From Trueperaceae bacterium (GTDB lineage: Bacteria > Deinococcota > Deinococci > Deinococcales > Trueperaceae), in contig JAABTL010000005.1 of NCBI GenBank assembly GCA_011389865.1, positions 62,001 to 126,000 on the forward strand: a DNA stretch of 64,000 nt. Direction: 5' to 3'. This document shows, piece after piece, positions 16,990-26,377 of the stretch. The notes below the pieces were generated by a model. The model was not told the DNA's origin. It saw nothing but the letters and a program-made list of their open reading frames with translations, and did not search any database. Position numbers and translations under genes: made by a program. Each line of letters opens with the position of its first letter. The first letter of the stretch is position 1.

Positions 16990-18245
16990 GCGCCGTCGCC
17001 GCCCGCCCGCGCCCCGCCCGCTCACCCGGCGGCGTGTTGCTCGCCGCCCTGGTGGGCGCGCCCACCGTCGCCCTCGTCGTCGCCGCCTGGGCGCTCGTCG
17101 CCACGCTCGTCGGCGGGCTCGTGACCACGCTCCCCATCGGCCCGGCGCTGCTCCTCGGCCTGCTGCTGGGCGCGGCCGTCGGCCTGATCCGCGGCCGCGC
17201 GGGCACCGCGCCGGGGGCGGCCGTCGGCGCCGGCGTGGTCCTCGGGCTCGCCTGGCTGCTGGCGACCGGCTTCCGGCCGCTCGGGCTCGAGGAGGTACGG
17301 CCCCTGTGGGGGATCGCCCTGGCGCTGCTGTCGCTGGGCCTCGCGGGCCACCTGGTGCGCTACGCGCTGCGCGACATCGACCTCGGCCGTCTCTACCGCG
17401 ACACCGTGGAGCGGGTGCTGGTGCGCCTGCTGCGCGGCGCCGGCTTCGCCTTCTTCCTGTTGATCATCCTCTTCCCCTTCTGGTACATGCTGGCGGCGAG
17501 CCTCAAGGACCGCTCCGAGATCCTGCGCGATCCGGCCAGCCTGTCGATCGAGTTCGGGCGTGGCGTGGCCGAGTTGCTGCGCGGCTACACCGAGGTCCTG
17601 TTCACCTTCGACTTCCTCAACTTCATCGGCAACAGCGCCCTGGTCGCCTTCGTCACGATGGTCGTGACGCTGATCATGGCGGTGCTGGGCGCCTACGCCG
17701 TCACCCGCCTGGCGTTCCCGGGCCGCACCGTGCTGTCGCGCGCCATCCTGCTGATCTACATGTTCCCGGCGATCGTGCTGGTCATCCCGCTCTACGCCGT
17801 CTTCACCCAGCTCGGCCTGCGCAACACGCTGCCGGGGCTGCTGATCGTCTACCCGGCGACGACCATCCCGGTCGCGCTCTACATGCTGCGCAGTTACTTC
17901 CTGACGCTGCCCAAGGACCTCGAGGAGGCGGGCCTGATCGACGGCTGCACCCGCGCGCAGGTGATCTGGCGCATCACGCTACCGCTGGCGATGCCGGCGA
18001 TCGCGTCCGTGGGCCTCTACGTCTTCATGATCGCCTGGAACGAGTTCCTGTTCGCCTTCATGTTCCTCGACGACCCCGGGATCTTCACGCTGCCGCGCGG
18101 GATGGTCATGCTCAACAGCCAGGAGGTGCCGCGGCAGTACCTCATGGCCGGCGCGATGATCATCACGCTGCCGATCATGATCCTGTTCTTCTGGTTCGAG
18201 AAGTACCTCGTCGGCGGCCTGACCGCCGGCGGCGTCAAGGGCTGA
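16986..18245 (+). CDS. Sugar ABC transporter permease, MalG type, with extra N-terminal helices
   Basis: A 419-residue membrane protein, about 140 residues longer than a typical MalG. The first ~120 residues carry about four additional hydrophobic helices (near 14-38, 47-66, 76-93 and 102-120), then the standard domain starts with GFAFFLLIILFPFWYMLAASLKDRSEI. The EAA loop is LEEAGLIDGCTRAQVIWRITLPLAMPAI. The start overlaps the previous stop (ATGA). Both permeases of this transporter are therefore enlarged at their N-terminal sides, which suggests the extra parts act together. The extra helices contain no recognised domain. Confidence 0.88.
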   Translation: MSAVAARPRPARSPGGVLLAALVGAPTVALVVAAWALVATLVGGLVTTLPIGPALLLGLLLGAAVGLIRGRAGTAPGAAVGAGVVLGLAWLLATGFRPLGLEEVRPLWGIALALLSLGLAGHLVRYALRDIDLGRLYRDTVERVLVRLLRGAGFAFFLLIILFPFWYMLAASLKDRSEILRDPASLSIEFGRGVAELLRGYTEVLFTFDFLNFIGNSALVAFVTMVVTLIMAVLGAYAVTRLAFPGRTVLSRAILLIYMFPAIVLVIPLYAVFTQLGLRNTLPGLLIVYPATTIPVALYMLRSYFLTLPKDLEEAGLIDGCTRAQVIWRITLPLAMPAIASVGLYVFMIAWNEFLFAFMFLDDPGIFTLPRGMVMLNSQEVPRQYLMAGAMIITLPIMILFFWFEKYLVGGLTAGGVKG

Positions 18246-18253
18246 GGTCGGCC

Positions 18254-19495
18254 GTGAAGGCGCTGATCGTCGCCACCCGCCTCGCCGGTACCGACGGTGT
18301 CAGCCTCGAGTCCGACAAGCTCGCCGACGCCCTGCGCGCGCGCGGCTTCGACGTGGTCGAGGCCGCCGGCGAGCTCGACGGCCCCGGCCACCTCGTCCCG
18401 GAGATGCACTTCGCCGACCCCGCGGCGCAGGCGCTCGGTCGGCGCTGCTTCGAGGACGAGCGCGACGATCCGACCCTCGAGGCGGACGTCCGGGCCCGGG
18501 CCGCGGAGATCGCCGGGCCTCTGCGGGCCGTGTTCGACGTAGAGCGCCCCGACCTGCTGGTCGTGCAGAACGCCTGGGCGATCCCCATGCAGCTCCCCCT
18601 CGCCGTGGCGCTGGCGGAGGTCGCGGCCGAGCGGGCCCTCCCGACCCTGTCGCACGAGCACGACTACTGGTGGGAGCGCGAGCGCTTCGCGCGCCCGAAA
18701 CTGCGGTCGCTGCTCGACACCGTCTTCCCCTTCCACGCGGCCCACGTCGTCCACCTGGCGATCCACACGGACGCCGTCGCCGACCTGCGCGCCCGCCGCG
18801 GGATCGACGCGCGCTGGCTGCCCAACGTCATGGACTTCGACCGGCCCTTCGCCGAACTCGACGCCTTCAACGCCGACTTCCGCGAGGCGATCGACCTCGC
18901 CGGCGACCGGCGCCTCTTCCTGCAGCCGACGCGGGTCGTGCCGCGCAAGGGCATCGAACTCGCCATCGACCTGCTGCACGGCCTGAGCGACCCGCGCGAC
19001 GCCCTGGTGATCACCCACCATGCCGGCGACGAGGGCCTGGACTACCTCCGCGGCCTGGAGCGGCGCGCGGCCGACCTCGGCGTCGACCTGCGCTACGTCG
19101 CCGACCGGGTGGGCGAGACGCGCGCGGAGACGGCGGCCGGCAAGCGCTACGCCCTCGCCGACGCCTACCCCCACGCGGACCTCGTCACCTACCCGAGCCT
19201 CTACGAGGGCTTCGGCAACGCCCTGCTCGAGGCGGTGGCCGCCCGGCGGCCCGTCCTCGTCAACCGTTACCCGGTCTACGCCCGCGACATCGCGCCCGCC
19301 GGCTTCCGCTTCGTCGAGATCGACGGCGACGTGACCGACGCCGCGGTGGCCGAGGTCGCCGCCCTGCTCGCGGATCCCGAGCGCGTCGCCCGCGACGCCG
19401 CGCACAACCACGCCATCGCCCGGGCGCGCTTCGGGCTGGATACGCTCGATGGCGTGCTCGCCGCCGCGCTCGCCGACCTGGGGGTGACCCCATGA
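18254..19495 (+). CDS. GT4-type glycosyltransferase
   Basis: A 413-residue GT-B glycosyltransferase. The N-terminal Rossmann half begins VKALIVATRLAGTDGVSLESDKLADAL. The C-terminal half carries LFLQPTRVVPRKGIELAIDLL and the nucleotide-sugar motif YPSLYEGFGNALLEAV, with E-x7-E geometry (E in YEGFGNALLE). The unusual HEHDYWWERERF segment may shape the acceptor site. GTG at 18254 has GAGGTCGG just before it. The stop overlaps the start of a GH13_18 phosphorylase. Co-occurrence with that gene suggests metabolism of a small compatible solute such as a glucosylglycerate derivative, but acceptor and donor are not shown by the sequence. Confidence 0.8.
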   Translation: MKALIVATRLAGTDGVSLESDKLADALRARGFDVVEAAGELDGPGHLVPEMHFADPAAQALGRRCFEDERDDPTLEADVRARAAEIAGPLRAVFDVERPDLLVVQNAWAIPMQLPLAVALAEVAAERALPTLSHEHDYWWERERFARPKLRSLLDTVFPFHAAHVVHLAIHTDAVADLRARRGIDARWLPNVMDFDRPFAELDAFNADFREAIDLAGDRRLFLQPTRVVPRKGIELAIDLLHGLSDPRDALVITHHAGDEGLDYLRGLERRAADLGVDLRYVADRVGETRAETAAGKRYALADAYPHADLVTYPSLYEGFGNALLEAVAARRPVLVNRYPVYARDIAPAGFRFVEIDGDVTDAAVAEVAALLADPERVARDAAHNHAIARARFGLDTLDGVLAAALADLGVTP

Positions 19496-21246
19496 CGCCA
19501 ACCCTGCCCGACGCCCCCCGCAGCCGCGCCGCGGCCGACCGCGTGCGCGGCCACCTGCTCGCCCTCTACGGCGCCGAGGCGGCCGACGAATGGACCCCGA
19601 GGCTGCTCGAGCGCATGGCGGCGACCGAACGCCGGCTCCCCGGCGCACCGACGCCCCCGAGGGAGCGGCTCGGCCCCGACGCCTCGGTCCTCATCACCTA
19701 CGCCGATCAGGTGCGCTCGCCCGGCGAGCCGGCGCTGCGCACCCTGCGCCGCCTGCTCGACGGGCCCCTGGCCGGCACGACCTCGGCGGTGCACCTGCTC
19801 CCCTTCTACCCCGCGACCTCTGACGACGGCTTCTCGGTGGCCGACTACCTGGCCGTCGACCCGGCGAACGGCGACTGGGGCGACGTCGCCGCGCTGGCGA
19901 CGGGCCGCGACCTCATGTTCGACGCCGTGATCAACCACACCTCGGCCGCCCACCCGTGGTTCCGCGGCTTCCTCGCGGGCGACCCGCGGTTCCGGGACTG
20001 GTACGTGACCGCCGACCCCGGCGACGACCTCTCGGCCACCGTGCGGCCACGAACGACGCCATTGCTGACGCCGTTCGCCGCGCATGACGGTGTTCGCCAT
20101 GTATGGACCACCTTCAGCGCCGACCAGGTCGACCTGGACTACCGCCGGCCCGAGGTGCTGTCGGCGGTGCTCGACGTCCTGCTGAGCTACGTCGAGCGCG
20201 GCGCCCGCCTCCTGCGGCTCGACGCGATCACCTACCTGTGGAAGGAGCCCGGCACCTCCTGCGTGCACCTGCCGCAGACGCACGAGGTCATCAAGCTGAT
20301 CCGCACCGCCCTGGAGGCCTGCACGCCCGGCGTGGTCATCGTCTCCGAGACCAACGTGCCGCACGCGGAGAACGTGTCGTACTTCGGCGACGGGCACGAC
20401 GAGGCGCAGATGGTCTACAACTTCGCGCTACCGCCGCTGACGCTGCACGCGATCGCCAGCGGCGACGCGCGCGTCCTGCGCGACTGGGCCCGCGGCCTCG
20501 AGAACCCGAGCGAGGAGGCGACCTACTTCAACTTCCTCGCCTCCCACGACGGCATCGGCGTGCGCCCGGTGGAGGGGATCCTGGCGCGCTCCGAGGTCGC
20601 TGCGCTGGCCAAGCGCGTCCGCGCGCGCGGCGGCCTCGTGAGCGTGAAGAGCGACGTCGGCGGCGGCGAGAGCCCCTACGAGCTCAACGTCAGCCTGTTC
20701 GACGCCCTGGCCGATCCAGGCGCGCCCGAGGCCGACGGCGTCCGTCGCCTGCTGGTCGCCCACGCGCTCATGCTGGCGCTGCCGGGCGTCCCCGGCGTCT
20801 ACGTCCACTCGCTACTCGGCTCGCGCAACGACGCCGAGGCGTTGGCCGCCACCGGCCGGGCACGGTCGATCAACCGGGGCCGCTTCCAGCTCGCCGCACT
20901 CGAGGCAGAACTGGCGGACCCGAGGCACCGCCGACGCCAGGTGCTGGACGGCATGCGCCGGCTGCTGCGCGCCCGCGGCGACCACCCGGCCTTCCACCCG
21001 CAGGCGCCGGCGCGCTGGCCCGACGCGCCGGCGGCGGTGGCCGCCGTGGTGAGGGGCACGCCGGGCGCCGAGGTCCTCGCGCTCCAGAACCTGGACGCGA
21101 CCGGTGTGGCCGTCGACGGCGCCACCCTGCTCGGGCGCCGCTGGCCCGCCGGGGCCCGCGACCTCCTCACGGGCGAACGCGCCCCGACCGGCGACATCGC
21201 GCTCGGCGCCCACGGGGTCCGCTGGATCGACACGCCCGGCGCTTGA
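19492..21246 (+). CDS. GH13_18 glycoside phosphorylase (sucrose/glucosylglycerate phosphorylase family)
   Basis: A 584-residue cytosolic enzyme with the GH13 barrel. The N-terminal VLITYADQV and HLLPFYPATSDDGFSVADY blocks are typical of subfamily 18. Catalytic candidates are nucleophile D244 (LRLDAIT), acid/base E286 (VSETN) and the transition-state pair H352-D353 (ASHDG). The loop FDAVINHTSAAHPWF matches the region that varies between sucrose and glucosylglycerate phosphorylases. These enzymes split an alpha-glucoside with phosphate to give glucose 1-phosphate. The operon (binding protein, two permeases, phosphorylase) resembles the E. coli ycj locus, where YcjM is a glucosylglycerate phosphorylase. 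That specificity is favoured but not proven. Confidence 0.85.
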   Translation: MTPTLPDAPRSRAAADRVRGHLLALYGAEAADEWTPRLLERMAATERRLPGAPTPPRERLGPDASVLITYADQVRSPGEPALRTLRRLLDGPLAGTTSAVHLLPFYPATSDDGFSVADYLAVDPANGDWGDVAALATGRDLMFDAVINHTSAAHPWFRGFLAGDPRFRDWYVTADPGDDLSATVRPRTTPLLTPFAAHDGVRHVWTTFSADQVDLDYRRPEVLSAVLDVLLSYVERGARLLRLDAITYLWKEPGTSCVHLPQTHEVIKLIRTALEACTPGVVIVSETNVPHAENVSYFGDGHDEAQMVYNFALPPLTLHAIASGDARVLRDWARGLENPSEEATYFNFLASHDGIGVRPVEGILARSEVAALAKRVRARGGLVSVKSDVGGGESPYELNVSLFDALADPGAPEADGVRRLLVAHALMLALPGVPGVYVHSLLGSRNDAEALAATGRARSINRGRFQLAALEAELADPRHRRRQVLDGMRRLLRARGDHPAFHPQAPARWPDAPAAVAAVVRGTPGAEVLALQNLDATGVAVDGATLLGRRWPAGARDLLTGERAPTGDIALGAHGVRWIDTPGA

Positions 21247-21345
21247 GGCGCCGGGCGCACGGCGCCGTGCCCCCGGCCGTCTGGACGCCGCCACGCCCGC
21301 GACGGCTCGACTCCGTCGCGCCCGCGACGGCTTGACTCCATCGCG
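21234..21345 (+). repeat. Tandem hairpin array after the GH13 gene
   Basis: Consecutive inverted repeats: GCCCGGCGC (21234-21242) with GCGCCGGGC (21248-21256), whose loop holds the TGA stop of the GH13 gene; the palindrome GCACGGCGCCGTGC (21257-21270); CGCGACGG (21298-21305) with CCGTCGCG (21313-21320); and an imperfect copy of the last at 21323-21345. The two final units are a ~25-bp tandem direct repeat, and the second copy contains the -35 box TTGACT of the aspS promoter. The array may end the sugar-operon transcript. Confidence 0.65.
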
Positions 21346-21360
21346 CCCGCGGTGTAGCGT
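21332..21360 (+). promoter_or_regulatory. Promoter of the aspS leader transcript
   Basis: TTGACT (21332-21337) and TAGCGT (21355-21360) are separated by 17 nt. Seven bases later comes the ATG of a short ORF, so the transcript should begin essentially at that ATG. Confidence 0.7.
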
Positions 21361-21367
21361 CCCGCTC

Positions 21368-21430
21368 ATGACCCCGTCCACCACCCGCCGTCAGGACGAC
21401 AATCGCGACGCGAGGGCGCTCGGGGCGTAA
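21368..21430 (+). CDS. Putative 20-residue Asp/Asn leader peptide of aspS
   Basis: A 21-codon ORF (with TAA) starts seven bases after a -10 box and ends about 90 bases before aspS. Codons 10-14 (21395-21409) read Q-flanked D-D-N-R-D, using GAC, GAC, AAT, CGC and GAC. AAT is a rare codon in this GC-rich DNA. A strong intrinsic terminator follows at 21451. CTCGGGG (21419-21425), near the end of the ORF, can pair either with CGAG (21411-21414) just upstream or with CCCCGAG (21456-21462) in the terminator stem. Ribosome stalling at Asp/Asn codons could therefore free an antiterminator. This is inference, but all parts of a classical attenuator are in place before an Asx-tRNA synthetase. Confidence 0.65.
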   Translation: MTPSTTRRQDDNRDARALGA

Positions 21431-21450
21431 CACGTCGACGTGGACCCACG

Positions 21451-21486
21451 CGACCCCCCGAGGCCCCCCTCGGGGGGTCGTTCTTT
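21451..21486 (+). terminator. Intrinsic terminator / attenuator before aspS
   Basis: CGACCCCCCGAGG (21451-21463) and CCTCGGGGGGTCG (21468-21480) form a perfect 13-bp stem with a CCCC loop, followed by TTCTTT. It is the clearest intrinsic terminator in the window. It stands between the leader-peptide promoter and aspS, so it must be bypassed for aspS expression unless another promoter exists within the last 35 bases. Confidence 0.85.
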
Positions 21487-21521
21487 GGGGAGGCCGCGGG
21501 ATCGCGCGACCAGGAGGCAGC

Positions 21522-22865
<1,344 letters not shown>

Positions 22866-23035
22866 GCCCGGGTGTAACATCGGGTGACCAGGCTGCGAGC
22901 GGCCCACGCCGCGGGGCGTCCGATCATCGGGATCGCGCCCTATCCCGGGCACGATGTGGACGACGCCGTCCGCGCGCCCGCTTCCGTCTCGCGGCGAGCC
23001 GTTCTCGTCGCGGGCCATGGCCACCGGAGGTCAGC
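22866..23035 (+). other. Spacer at the left border of the split-LigD cassette, possible gene remnant
   Basis: The spacer has TAACAT (22875-22880) as a possible -10 box, followed three bases later by a GTG opening a frame (22884 on). Its first codons read [15 protein letters not shown], faintly like the N-terminus of PEP-hydrolase-family TIM-barrel proteins, but the resemblance ends after about 15 residues and the frame runs into the next gene. It may be the truncated start of a gene displaced by the cassette, or chance. Confidence 0.25.
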
Positions 23036-23629
23036 ATGGGACTGGAAGCCTACCGCCGCAAGCGGGACTTCTCCCGGACCGCCGAGCCAAGGGGAGACGA
23101 CGTGTCCTCACCCAGCGATGAACCGCGTTTCGTCATCCAGGAGCACGATGCCTCGACCCACCACTACGATCTGCGGCTGGAGGTCGCGGGCGTGCTCAAG
23201 TCCTGGGCGATCCCGAAGGGGCCGTCGACCGACACCCGCGAGAAGCGCCTCGCGCTGCCCACCGAGGACCATCCCCTGGAGTACGCGGACTTCGAAGGCG
23301 TCATCCCCGAGGGCGAGTATGGCGCGGGGACCGTCCTGCTGTGGGATGCCGGCAGCTACCGGAACCTGAAGGAGGACGACGACGGGAAGAGCGTCCCCGT
23401 GGAGGACCAGCTCTCCGATGGGCACGCGACGGTGTGGCTCGAGGGAGAGAAGCTGCGCGGCGGCTATGCCCTCACGCGGGTGGCCACGGGCGAGGACGAG
23501 CGCTGGCTCTTCGTGAAGATGGACGACGAGGAGGCCGATGCGCGGAGGAACCCGGTGAGCACCGAGCCCGAATCCGTCAAGACGGGCCGCACGCTGGAGG
23601 AGGTCGCCGAGGAGGAGAGCGACGGATGA
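23036..23629 (+). CDS. Stand-alone LigD 3'-phosphoesterase (PE) domain protein
   Basis: A 197-residue protein equal to the N-terminal PE module of bacterial LigD, which trims 3'-phosphate and 3'-ribonucleotides from DNA ends. The core reads [31 protein letters not shown], with the catalytic H-x5-H-x-D pattern, then [28 protein letters not shown]. It begins with the LigD-like lead [20 protein letters not shown] precedes the ATG. The stop overlaps the ligase gene by four bases (ATGA). In most bacteria this domain is fused to ligase and polymerase in one protein, but here all three are separate, as in some archaea. The acidic C-terminal tail (EEVAEEES) is unlike LigD linkers. Confidence 0.88.
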   Translation: MGLEAYRRKRDFSRTAEPRGDDVSSPSDEPRFVIQEHDASTHHYDLRLEVAGVLKSWAIPKGPSTDTREKRLALPTEDHPLEYADFEGVIPEGEYGAGTVLLWDAGSYRNLKEDDDGKSVPVEDQLSDGHATVWLEGEKLRGGYALTRVATGEDERWLFVKMDDEEADARRNPVSTEPESVKTGRTLEEVAEEESDG

Positions 23630-24660
23630 TGGGCCTCCTCGACACCCTCTCCGAGGACGAACGCGCCCGGATCCGCAACGCCGAACTCCCCGACTGGACC
23701 ACACCCATGCTGGCCACCCTCACCCATGACCCGTTCTCCCATCCCGACTGGATCTACGAGCGGAAGCTGGACGGGGTCCGGCTCCTGGTCTTCCGGCGGG
23801 GCGGGAAGGTGCGTCTCATGACGCGGAACCGGAAGGAGCGGAGCAGCACCTGGCCCGACGTCGTGCGGGTTCTCGAGTCCCGCGACGGACCGGATCTCCT
23901 GGCCGACGGGGAGATGGTCGCCTTCGAACGGGGCGTCACCAGCTTCTCGCGACTGCAGGAGCGGATGCAGATCCGCGACGAGGACGAGGCGCGCGAGAAG
24001 GCGAAGGAGGTGCGCGCGTACCTCTACCTCTTCGATCTCCTGCACCTCGACGACCACGACCTGACGGCGCTTCCGCTCCGGGCCCGGAAGGGGCTCCTGC
24101 GCAAGGCGCTGGCGTGGCGCGATCCCGTGCGCTACACGCCCCACAGGAACGAGACCGGGGTCGCCTTCCTGCGCGAGGCGTGCGACAAGGGCTGGGAAGG
24201 GCTCATCGCCAAGCGGGCGGCAGGCGGTTACGTGCACGGCCGCTCGCGGAGCTGGCTCAAGTTCAAGTGCGTGAACCGCCAGGAGTTCGTGGTGGGCGGA
24301 TGGACCGATCCCCAGGGGGAACGCATCGGGCTGGGGGCCCTCCTGGTGGGCTACCACGAGGACGATGAGCTGCGCTACGCCGGCAAGGTGGGCACCGGGT
24401 ACGACGACGAGACGCTGAAGCGGTTGAGCGCCCGCCTCGAGGGGCTGGAGCGCAGGACCTCCCCCTTCGTGGAGGGCGAGGAGCTCTCCCGGGAGGGCAT
24501 CCACTGGGTGAGACCGGAGCTCGTCTGCGAGGTGGGCTTCACGGAGTGGACGCAGGACGACAAGCTCCGCCACCCCCGGTACCTGGGCCTGCGGGACGAC
24601 AAGGAGCCGGCGGAGGTCGTTCGAGAGCGGGCGCGGGCGCGGCCGGAGGGGGCGAGATGA
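23626..24660 (+). CDS. ATP-dependent DNA ligase (LigD ligase domain)
   Basis: A 344-residue ligase. K47 in ERKLDGVR is the AMP-accepting lysine (motif I, KxDG). ADGEMVAF (motif III), EGLIAKR (motif IV) and SWLKFKC (motif V) follow. The C-terminal OB domain contains [36 protein letters not shown], diagnostic for the LigD subgroup. It seals nicked or blunt DNA ends in bacterial non-homologous end joining, normally recruited by Ku. The start overlaps the PE gene, and the stop overlaps the polymerase gene, so the three LigD parts are co-translated. No Ku gene is present in the window. Confidence 0.92.
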   Translation: MMGLLDTLSEDERARIRNAELPDWTTPMLATLTHDPFSHPDWIYERKLDGVRLLVFRRGGKVRLMTRNRKERSSTWPDVVRVLESRDGPDLLADGEMVAFERGVTSFSRLQERMQIRDEDEAREKAKEVRAYLYLFDLLHLDDHDLTALPLRARKGLLRKALAWRDPVRYTPHRNETGVAFLREACDKGWEGLIAKRAAGGYVHGRSRSWLKFKCVNRQEFVVGGWTDPQGERIGLGALLVGYHEDDELRYAGKVGTGYDDETLKRLSARLEGLERRTSPFVEGEELSREGIHWVRPELVCEVGFTEWTQDDKLRHPRYLGLRDDKEPAEVVRERARARPEGAR

Positions 24661-25583
24661 AGGTCGGGCGCAGGCTCATCGAGGTCTCGAACCGCGACAA
24701 GGTGTTCTTCCCGAAGGGCGGGCTGACCAAGGGCGAGCTGGTGGACTACTACCGGCGGGCGGCGGAGCTCCTCCTCCCCCACGTTCGCGATCGGCTGGTC
24801 TCCATGCACCGCTTCCCGGACGGGATCGACGGGCCGGGCTTCTACCACAAGGACGTGCCGGACCACTTCCCCGAGTGGATCCACAGCGAACGGGTGGAGA
24901 AGGAGGACGGCCACCTGCGGCAGCTCGTCATCGACGATGCCGCGACCCTGGTCTACATCGCGGACCAGGGCTGCATCACCCCCCACGTGTGGCTGAGTCG
25001 CGTCGACCGCCGCGACCATCCGGACCGGATGATCTTCGACCTCGATCCCCCGGGAGACGACTTCGAGGCCAGCTTCGACGCGGTCCGCTGGACGGCCCGA
25101 CGACTCCGCGAGCTGCTCGAGGAGCTGGGGCTCGTCCCCTTCGTCATGACGTCCGGCTCGAAGGGGCTTCACCTGCACGTGCCCCTCGACCGGAAGACCG
25201 ACTTCGACGGCGTGCGTGGGTTCACCATGGGCGCCGCCGACCTGCTCGTCGCCCGCCACCCCGAGCGTGTGACCCGGGAGCACCGCAAGGCCAAGCGGGG
25301 GGACCGGGTCTACCTGGACGTCATGCGCAACGCCTACGCCCAGACGACCGTGGCCCCCTATGCCGTCCGCGCCCGGGAAGGGGCGCCCGTCGCCACCCCC
25401 CTGGCGTGGGACGAGCTCGACCGCCCCGGCCTGCACCCCCGGCGGTACGGGATCGGGAACCTCTTCCGACGCATGTCCCAGAAGGAGGACCCCTGGAAGG
25501 ACATGGATCGCCATGCCAGGGGACTGGACGAGCCGGCACGTGACCTGAAGCGTCTCCGGGAAGACGCGGGGTCGCCGGGATGA
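24657..25583 (+). CDS. Stand-alone LigD polymerase/primase domain protein
   Basis: A 308-residue archaeo-eukaryotic-primase-like polymerase (LigD POL, PolDom). It starts with the typical IEVSNRDKVFFPKGGLTKGELVDYYRRAAELLLPHVRDR. The metal-binding pair is in MIFDLDPP, and the conserved TSGSKGLHLHVPL block binds the incoming nucleotide. Further family blocks are DRVYLDVMRNAYAQTTVAPYAVRAREGAPVATPLAWDEL and RRYGIGNLFRR. In LigD it adds ribo- or deoxynucleotides at breaks before ligation. Overlaps of four bases on both sides tie it to the ligase and the MBL gene. Confidence 0.92.
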   Translation: MKVGRRLIEVSNRDKVFFPKGGLTKGELVDYYRRAAELLLPHVRDRLVSMHRFPDGIDGPGFYHKDVPDHFPEWIHSERVEKEDGHLRQLVIDDAATLVYIADQGCITPHVWLSRVDRRDHPDRMIFDLDPPGDDFEASFDAVRWTARRLRELLEELGLVPFVMTSGSKGLHLHVPLDRKTDFDGVRGFTMGAADLLVARHPERVTREHRKAKRGDRVYLDVMRNAYAQTTVAPYAVRAREGAPVATPLAWDELDRPGLHPRRYGIGNLFRRMSQKEDPWKDMDRHARGLDEPARDLKRLREDAGSPG

Positions 25584-26308
25584 AACTGGTCTTCCTAGGG
25601 ACGCGGGGCAAGATCGAGGCACGTAGACCGCGCCACCGCAGGCACAGTTCGCTGCTGGTCTCCTACCGCCGCCGGAGGGTGATGATCGACGCCGGCGAGG
25701 ACTGGCTGGGTCGATGGGACGACGTCGCTCCCCACCGGATCGTGTTGACCCATGCGCATCCGGACCATGCCTGGGGGCTGCAGGCCGGCACCCCGTGTCC
25801 GGTCCATGCGCCGCCCCCGGTGTGGGACGCCATCGACGCGTACCCCATCGCCCCCGAGGACCGCCACCTGCTACGCCCCCGGGAGCCCGTCGAGATCGAA
25901 GGGATGGTCTTCGAAGCCTTCCCGGTAGCACACTCCGTGCGGGCGCCGGCCGTGGGCTACCGGATCACCGCGGGCAGGGCGCGCGTCTTCTACGTGCCGG
26001 ACGTGGTCCACATCCACGAGCGGGAGGCGGCGCTCCGCGGGGTCGACCTCTACATCGGAGACGGCGCCGCGCTGGATCGCGCGCTCGTTCGGAGACAGGC
26101 CGATGCGCTCATCGGTCACGCCGCCGTAGCGACCCAACTCACCTGGTGCGAGAAGGAGGGGGTTCCCGAGGCCATCATCACGCACTGCGGGTCGCCAATC
26201 GTGGAGGGTGACGAGCGGACGCTGGGCGCCAGGCTCCGGAGATGGGGCCGAGAACGGGGTGTGGTGGCGCGCTTCGCCTACGATGGACTGGAGCGGGTTC
26301 TCCGCTGA
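25580..26308 (+). CDS. MBL-fold metallohydrolase in the LigD cassette
   Basis: A 242-residue metallo-beta-lactamase-fold protein. It opens KLVFLGTRGKIEARRPRHRRHSSLLV and has the metal motif THAHPDHAWG, a second His in FPVAHSVRAPAVGYRI, then VPDVVHI and GDGAALDRALVRRQ. A conserved late His lies in ALIGHAAVATQL. This is the layout of nuclease or phosphodiesterase members of the fold. Four-base overlap with the polymerase gene strongly suggests a role in DNA end processing, but this is inferred from position only. It is small, without a beta-CASP domain. Confidence 0.82.
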   Translation: MKLVFLGTRGKIEARRPRHRRHSSLLVSYRRRRVMIDAGEDWLGRWDDVAPHRIVLTHAHPDHAWGLQAGTPCPVHAPPPVWDAIDAYPIAPEDRHLLRPREPVEIEGMVFEAFPVAHSVRAPAVGYRITAGRARVFYVPDVVHIHEREAALRGVDLYIGDGAALDRALVRRQADALIGHAAVATQLTWCEKEGVPEAIITHCGSPIVEGDERTLGARLRRWGRERGVVARFAYDGLERVLR

Positions 26309-26377
26309 GCGCGGACCTCAGGCGCGTGGCCGAGGGCGGGGGTCCTGGCCGTCGCCGCACACGAACGGAGGTCGAAG

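Noticed and set aside
21361-21521. T-box riboswitch before aspS
   Set aside because: No AGGGTGGNACCGCG-like T-box sequence or specifier-loop structure is visible, and the peptide-attenuator layout explains the terminator.
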